DNA from: a virus | Reading direction: 5' to 3' (one strand) | Length of the DNA stretch: 22,577 nucleotides | Virus record (IMG/VR): IMGVR_UViG_3300022910_000021 | Location: 1 to 22,577 of that record | In this document: positions 18,486 through 22,577 of the stretch, in pieces | How the letters are laid out: each line of letters begins with the position of its first letter | Position numbering within the stretch: position 1 is the stretch's first letter | The notes under the pieces: model-generated | What the model saw: only the letters and a program-made list of their open reading frames with translations | Told to the model about the DNA's origin: nothing | The model's database searches: none | Translations under genes and position numbers: made by a program

Positions 18486-21400
18486 TAGCCCACCACCTGA
18501 CTGATGTCATCGTTCTCTAGAGTGCGGTTGTAAATCTGCTCGAATGCTGGACTGCTCTTGGCGAGGAAGGCTCCATAAGCGTTGAGCAGATTTGTAGCGC
18601 TGGTATTGGTCGCCTTGCCCGAGTTCTTCAACTCGGTCAGCTGATCTCTGGCGTCGAAGTAATTCTTCAGCAGGACCTGGTCGGACCTATTGGCGAAGTC
18701 CTTGTTCTTCTTCCAGGCATCCTCGGCGACGGACCGGAGCTGAATCACACCAGAGCTGTCGCGCTGCTGATAGGCCATGGCCCACGCGGTGTTGTTCTGG
18801 CCAAGATACGAAACGTACGCGCGCTTGAGGTTCGCCAGATCCTCGGCGCCCTTGGACTGGATGGTCAGACCGCGCTTCTCCAACTCGAGGTTGATGTAGG
18901 TAGCAGCCTTGTTGTACTCGATCCAGCCCTTTTGCTCCTGGACGTCCGCGACGGCCTGAGACGGATCCTTGGTCGAACGGTAGTTCAATCCCTTGCCAGC
19001 CTCGGTCGAGCGCTGGTAGGTGTTGACGTTCGGGTTGAATTCGCCTGTTAAATTATCAGCCCCTGCGAAGAACCAGCCGAGCTTCGGGTTTTCCTTGATC
19101 TGCTTCCTGTACTTCTTCGCAGCGTCGAACGCTTCGTTCGTCGCCTGAAGGCCCGTCTCGTTGACCGAGAGCGTGGCGCTCATCTCGAAATAGCCAGGGA
19201 AGTCGTCGTAGAAATCCTCTTGCCAGTGACCCTTGCGGTTAGGATCGGCCCGGTACTGCCGGGCCTTATCGATGTAGAACTGATCCTTGGGTGTCGGCTG
19301 AATGCTGACCGGAGCAGCGTTGTTCAGCGCCGCTCGGAGGATGAACCAGTTCCTGGTCTTGCCGCCGATCTCGTCGGCGTCAGGCTTGGTCTTGCGCTCG
19401 CCTCGCTGGTAGCGGCCGAGCTCCTGGTTCATCAGTACGACGTACTGCTGGTTGAAGTCCTTGGTTCCACCGAAGGCGTCCTTGGCCTGCTTCGCCCAGC
19501 TAGGCATCACCTGGCGGCCGATGGAATCGTCAGTAATGCCGAACGGCAGGATGTAGTGCAGTACCGGGTTGTCGGCTTCCTTGACGAAATAGCGCTTGAC
19601 GACCTCGTTGGCCGGTATCTGAACCAGCGGTCCGTTACCCGGGAGCCAGGGCGGATCGCCCTGGAACAGGATGTTCAGGCTGTCCTTGCGGAGCTTGAAC
19701 GAACCATTGCCGGGGACGATCTTGTTCACGCCGGGGATCTTCGGGATGACGATGTACTCGCCGCGAGCGGCGTGCTCGCCAGCCTTCAGCGGGTTGCCGT
19801 CCTGGTCCTGAACCCATCCCATCTGGTTCGGCGCGTTCCAGGCCTTGACGAAGGTCGGCGCAACCGACGGGTTGTTCGTCATCAGCTTGGACCACTTCTT
19901 CATCGTGTCTTCCCACGCGGAGAAGAACGGGGAGATGAAGCGCATTCCGTGCGACAGGTTGCTCGCGTGGGTAGCGTCGAACAGAATGTTCGCTACTTCC
20001 TTACGCGCTGCCCTGTCGGCAGCCGCACGGATCCGGTCGATACCAACAAGGTCGACACCATCATCACCGAGGCGGTCGGCCGCGTCTTTGATGTACTGCT
20101 TGTATGAGTCGATGTAAATGGGGCTGCGCCCCACGATCGTCTCAGGAGCGTCGGCAGCCCAGTGGTAGAAGCTATTGCGGAAGTTGTTCCACCGAGCACC
20201 CCACGAGTCCTTTGTCAGCGGAGAGAATGTTTCTCCGTGAACCGGCATGGGCTCGAGCTTGCCGGTAGCGAACGTCCGCTCGCCCACAGAGGGCTTGCGG
20301 TTGAGCTGCTCTACGACATCCTTGGCTTCGGTGTGGAGATCCCTAGCCGCTTTTTTGGCGGCTCGGAACTCATCAGCCTGAGCCTTCAGAGCTCGCCTTT
20401 CGGCAGACCTGGGCTCAGCAGCCTTCCACTTGGCCATCGTTTCGGACAGCTTCTTAGAAGCCTCCTGGTACGTTTCCTTGCCGAGCTTGCGATCGGCAAG
20501 AGCGCCAGGCTTGGCTTCCTTGCGAATAGACGCAGCCGTCAGGTCGAACAGATCCTTGGCCTCCGCAGGGTTGCGGATGGTGGCCCGCAGCTCAGGCGTC
20601 GGGAACAGGTGATCGTTGTGGGCAACGATCCGGCCCAGCCATTCTTCTACCGAGTCAGAGGACTCACGGAAGTTCAGCCATTCAGCCTTGGCCTTCGGGT
20701 CTGTCTCGACGAACTTCTTCAGGCGCTCGATGTCGTCGTCTTCCAGCGCCTTGCGCGCAGTAGGAGACGTACGCACCTGGTCGGCTGACCGTTTCCAGGC
20801 GTCGAACCATCCCGGATCCGTGGGCATCGTCTTGCCCCAGGACCCATCCTTGCGCCGAGAGCGCAGAGCGGCGGCCGAGATGTCGTTGCCAATGTCTGCG
20901 GCAGCGCCACCCGTAGATTCAAACGAAGAGATGACTCTCTGAACGTCTTCGTCGTCGACCGCAGGGTTCAGCGGAATGCGCTTGTAGGTATCCGGCTTGG
21001 GGCCGAGCAGCTTCTCGCCCAGGTACGAGCGCTCGCCCTTGAGTTGCGGGCCAAGGACGGAAGCCAGACGTACGTCTTTATCGGATCCCTTCAGGCCCTG
21101 GAGCATGTACTCACCAAGGGCGGTCTTGCCGTCCAGGAAGTATTTCATCATCCCGAGGTGAGCCATGACACGAAGCTGCGTGTCGATCTGCACGCGGACC
21201 GGATAGGCCACGCGCATCAGAGCCGAGTCCTTCCAGACTCGGGTGATCATCGTGCCCCAGTTGTCCAGGGTGTCACGAGAGATCGAGCTGATGTCAGACG
21301 CTGCGGTGGCAGCACCCTTGGCAGACGGGGCATAAGCCTCGGCCCAGCGTTCCAGCATCCGCCTGTTGGTTCCACGCTTGAGGATCTGATCAAGAACCTT

Positions 21401-22577
21401 CGGGTCAGAGACGTTGTGTGTGTTCTCGATATGCGTCTGCAAGAACGCCTTCTCGAATACATCGACTTGATCGTCTTCGGGATCGTAGAACGATACTAGC
21501 TTGCCCGTGAATCCATTGCCAGCATCGGCACCGCCCGGAACAACAGCCTTTGCCAGGCCCGTTGTATCGGCGGCCGAGTACAAACGACCGGACAGGCCCT
21601 GGTTGTACGCCGAACGGCGTCCCCCCGCTTCAGTCAGAAGCTTCTTGGCTGCCTTCTCGGACACGCCGTAGCGCTTGGCTGCGTCGCGGAACATGGTCGC
21701 TTCGACCTTGTCCACGATGTTGCGACGCTCAGCCTCGGACGGGGCCTTGACGAACTCGTCCATCAGCGCGCGTCGCTGAGCAGCTGGGGTGTGACTCATG
21801 CGGGAGACGACCGAGAGAAGGTCGTCGAACCCACGGGTCGGATCCTTGACGTGAACGGAACCCTGGACCCGGGTGGACGCCTGGCCGACCACGAAACGTA
21901 TCGGCTTGCCAGCCAGGCCGTTGAACATGTACGACTCGCGGAGCTTGCCCGTGTAGCGCTCGTCCAGCTTCTCGGCCTTGCCGATCAGCCCTACCTTCTC
22001 CAGCGGGCCAGCTGCGATCTGACTGGTAGAACCAGCCGCAGTGATCACGCGCTGAAGGCGCGCGTACTCGTCTTCGTGTTCCTTGGTCAGCTGAATGACC
22101 GCGTCGCGGTCACCACCATTGTAGGCCTGGATCATCCGCTGACCGAAGTCGGTCGTGTCGTACAGCTCGTAGGCAGCGGTAGTCGCAGGAGGCTCACCGA
22201 ACCGCTGGATCTGTTCGGCGATCTGAGCCGAACGGTCCTTGACGGCCTGAATGGAGTCGACGTTACCCAGGGCTGCGCCCATGATGTCGATCTTCGCCTG
22301 GCGGCGCTGAGCAACAACGTCCAGTGAATCGCCAGCGAACTCCTTGTTCGCCGACTCAAACAAATGAGCGAACGCGCCAGCGTCGCCAGTAGAGCGCAGC
22401 TGCGGGAGCTGAGCCATCTGCGACGCAGACAGCGAATCCGTCTGCTCGATAAACCGGGTCAGCTTATCAGCGCCCTTGTTCTCACCCCTGGTGAAGGCAT
22501 CCGAGGCTACGCTCGACGCCTTCGGGGCGACGATCTCGGCCTTGACGTAGCGAACATCAACAGGCCCACGGCCTGGA
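18485..22577 (-). CDS. Giant internal virion / DNA-ejection-type protein (N-terminus beyond window)
   Basis: An ATG exists at 22417, but it has no ribosome site and the same frame continues without a stop for 53 more codons to the right edge (ending at the edge with ...RGPVDVRYVKAEIVAPKASS). The true start therefore lies outside; at least 1363 residues are visible. The protein is hydrophilic and mainly helical with many Lys/Glu/Ala runs (about 660-740 may be coiled coil), and several aromatic-rich segments (NSFYHWAADAPETIVGRSPI, HGMRFISPFFSAWEDTMKKW, WLPGNGPLVQIPANEVVKRY). No catalytic motif recognised. Size and location fit a podovirus-like internal virion protein that leaves the head with the DNA. 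Confidence 0.8.
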   Translation of the reverse strand, partial: PGRGPVDVRYVKAEIVAPKASSVASDAFTRGENKGADKLTRFIEQTDSLSASQMAQLPQLRSTGDAGAFAHLFESANKEFAGDSLDVVAQRRQAKIDIMGAALGNVDSIQAVKDRSAQIAEQIQRFGEPPATTAAYELYDTTDFGQRMIQAYNGGDRDAVIQLTKEHEDEYARLQRVITAAGSTSQIAAGPLEKVGLIGKAEKLDERYTGKLRESYMFNGLAGKPIRFVVGQASTRVQGSVHVKDPTRGFDDLLSVVSRMSHTPAAQRRALMDEFVKAPSEAERRNIVDKVEATMFRDAAKRYGVSEKAAKKLLTEAGGRRSAYNQGLSGRLYSAADTTGLAKAVVPGGADAGNGFTGKLVSFYDPEDDQVDVFEKAFLQTHIENTHNVSDPKVLDQILKRGTNRRMLERWAEAYAPSAKGAATAASDISSISRDTLDNWGTMITRVWKDSALMRVAYPVRVQIDTQLRVMAHLGMMKYFLDGKTALGEYMLQGLKGSDKDVRLASVLGPQLKGERSYLGEKLLGPKPDTYKRIPLNPAVDDEDVQRVISSFESTGGAAADIGNDISAAALRSRRKDGSWGKTMPTDPGWFDAWKRSADQVRTSPTARKALEDDDIERLKKFVETDPKAKAEWLNFRESSDSVEEWLGRIVAHNDHLFPTPELRATIRNPAEAKDLFDLTAASIRKEAKPGALADRKLGKETYQEASKKLSETMAKWKAAEPRSAERRALKAQADEFRAAKKAARDLHTEAKDVVEQLNRKPSVGERTFATGKLEPMPVHGETFSPLTKDSWGARWNNFRNSFYHWAADAPETIVGRSPIYIDSYKQYIKDAADRLGDDGVDLVGIDRIRAAADRAARKEVANILFDATHASNLSHGMRFISPFFSAWEDTMKKWSKLMTNNPSVAPTFVKAWNAPNQMGWVQDQDGNPLKAGEHAARGEYIVIPKIPGVNKIVPGNGSFKLRKDSLNILFQGDPPWLPGNGPLVQIPANEVVKRYFVKEADNPVLHYILPFGITDDSIGRQVMPSWAKQAKDAFGGTKDFNQQYVVLMNQELGRYQRGERKTKPDADEIGGKTRNWFILRAALNNAAPVSIQPTPKDQFYIDKARQYRADPNRKGHWQEDFYDDFPGYFEMSATLSVNETGLQATNEAFDAAKKYRKQIKENPKLGWFFAGADNLTGEFNPNVNTYQRSTEAGKGLNYRSTKDPSQAVADVQEQKGWIEYNKAATYINLELEKRGLTIQSKGAEDLANLKRAYVSYLGQNNTAWAMAYQQRDSSGVIQLRSVAEDAWKKNKDFANRSDQVLLKNYFDARDQLTELKNSGKATNTSATNLLNAYGAFLAKSSPAFEQIYNRTLENDDISQVVG

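Noticed and set aside
19220-20107. Plus-strand open frame of 295 codons opposite the giant gene
   Set aside because: Antisense shadow; Val/Leu/Arg-rich with no motif.
1-22577. CRISPR array, integrase, repressor or attachment site
   Set aside because: No regularly spaced direct repeats, no recombinase or repressor gene, and no convincing att core were seen; the content is virion, lysis, small accessory genes and RNAs.

Overview
The window is a piece of a GC-rich, double-stranded DNA tailed-phage genome. Gene content points to an actinobacterial host, most likely Streptomyces or a relative: an N4-gp56-type major capsid protein, an r1t-like holin, an amidase endolysin, and several structural proteins with sequence features common in actinobacteriophages. 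A tail-nozzle-like protein, a connector-like protein and very large internal proteins, with no recognisable tape measure protein, make a podovirus-like virion plausible. Terminase and portal lie outside the window, so morphology stays an inference.

Layout. (1) Positions 1-2506, plus strand: a 3' partial gene and a 175-residue gene, then a train of about fourteen very small genes joined by 1-4 base stop/start overlaps or short gaps. At least six encode one single-finger zinc module each. (2) Positions 2507-3322, plus strand, no protein genes: a chain of tRNA-like and other hairpin-rich RNAs. (3) A strong symmetric terminator at 3323-3358 separates this from the converging minus-strand genes. 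(4) Positions 3374-22577, minus strand, read from right to left: a very large internal or ejection-type protein (running off the right edge), a small virion-type protein, an NlpC/P60 hydrolase, two helical virion-type proteins, two membrane micro-proteins, then scaffold, major capsid protein, two small structural proteins, a beta-helix tail spike, a repeat-containing fibre protein, the lysis cassette (amidase endolysin, membrane protein, holin), a Cys-rich protein, a connector-like protein, fibre and nozzle-like tail proteins, and a peptidoglycan-binding-like protein. Most genes abut or overlap by 1-4 bases, so the block reads as one long late operon. Its only interruption is at 14637-15130, where a plus-strand HNH endonuclease gene sits beside a minus-strand tRNA and a truncated tRNA minihelix.

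Main unusual point. By manual folding, the four clearest tRNAs keep normal T-loops and mostly normal acceptor stems (D arms also normal in the three plus-strand ones), yet none has a normal 7-base anticodon loop with U33. Two have a C32-G38 pair closing a 5-base GNRNA loop, one has a 10-base loop that can close into an extended stem, and one has C33. A fifth, class II-like element has a closed anticodon arm with a TGCA tetraloop. A sixth lacks the D and anticodon arms altogether. These may be non-decoding tRNA mimics, tRNAs altered to escape anticodon nucleases, or decaying relics. All folds were made by hand and need a covariance-model test.
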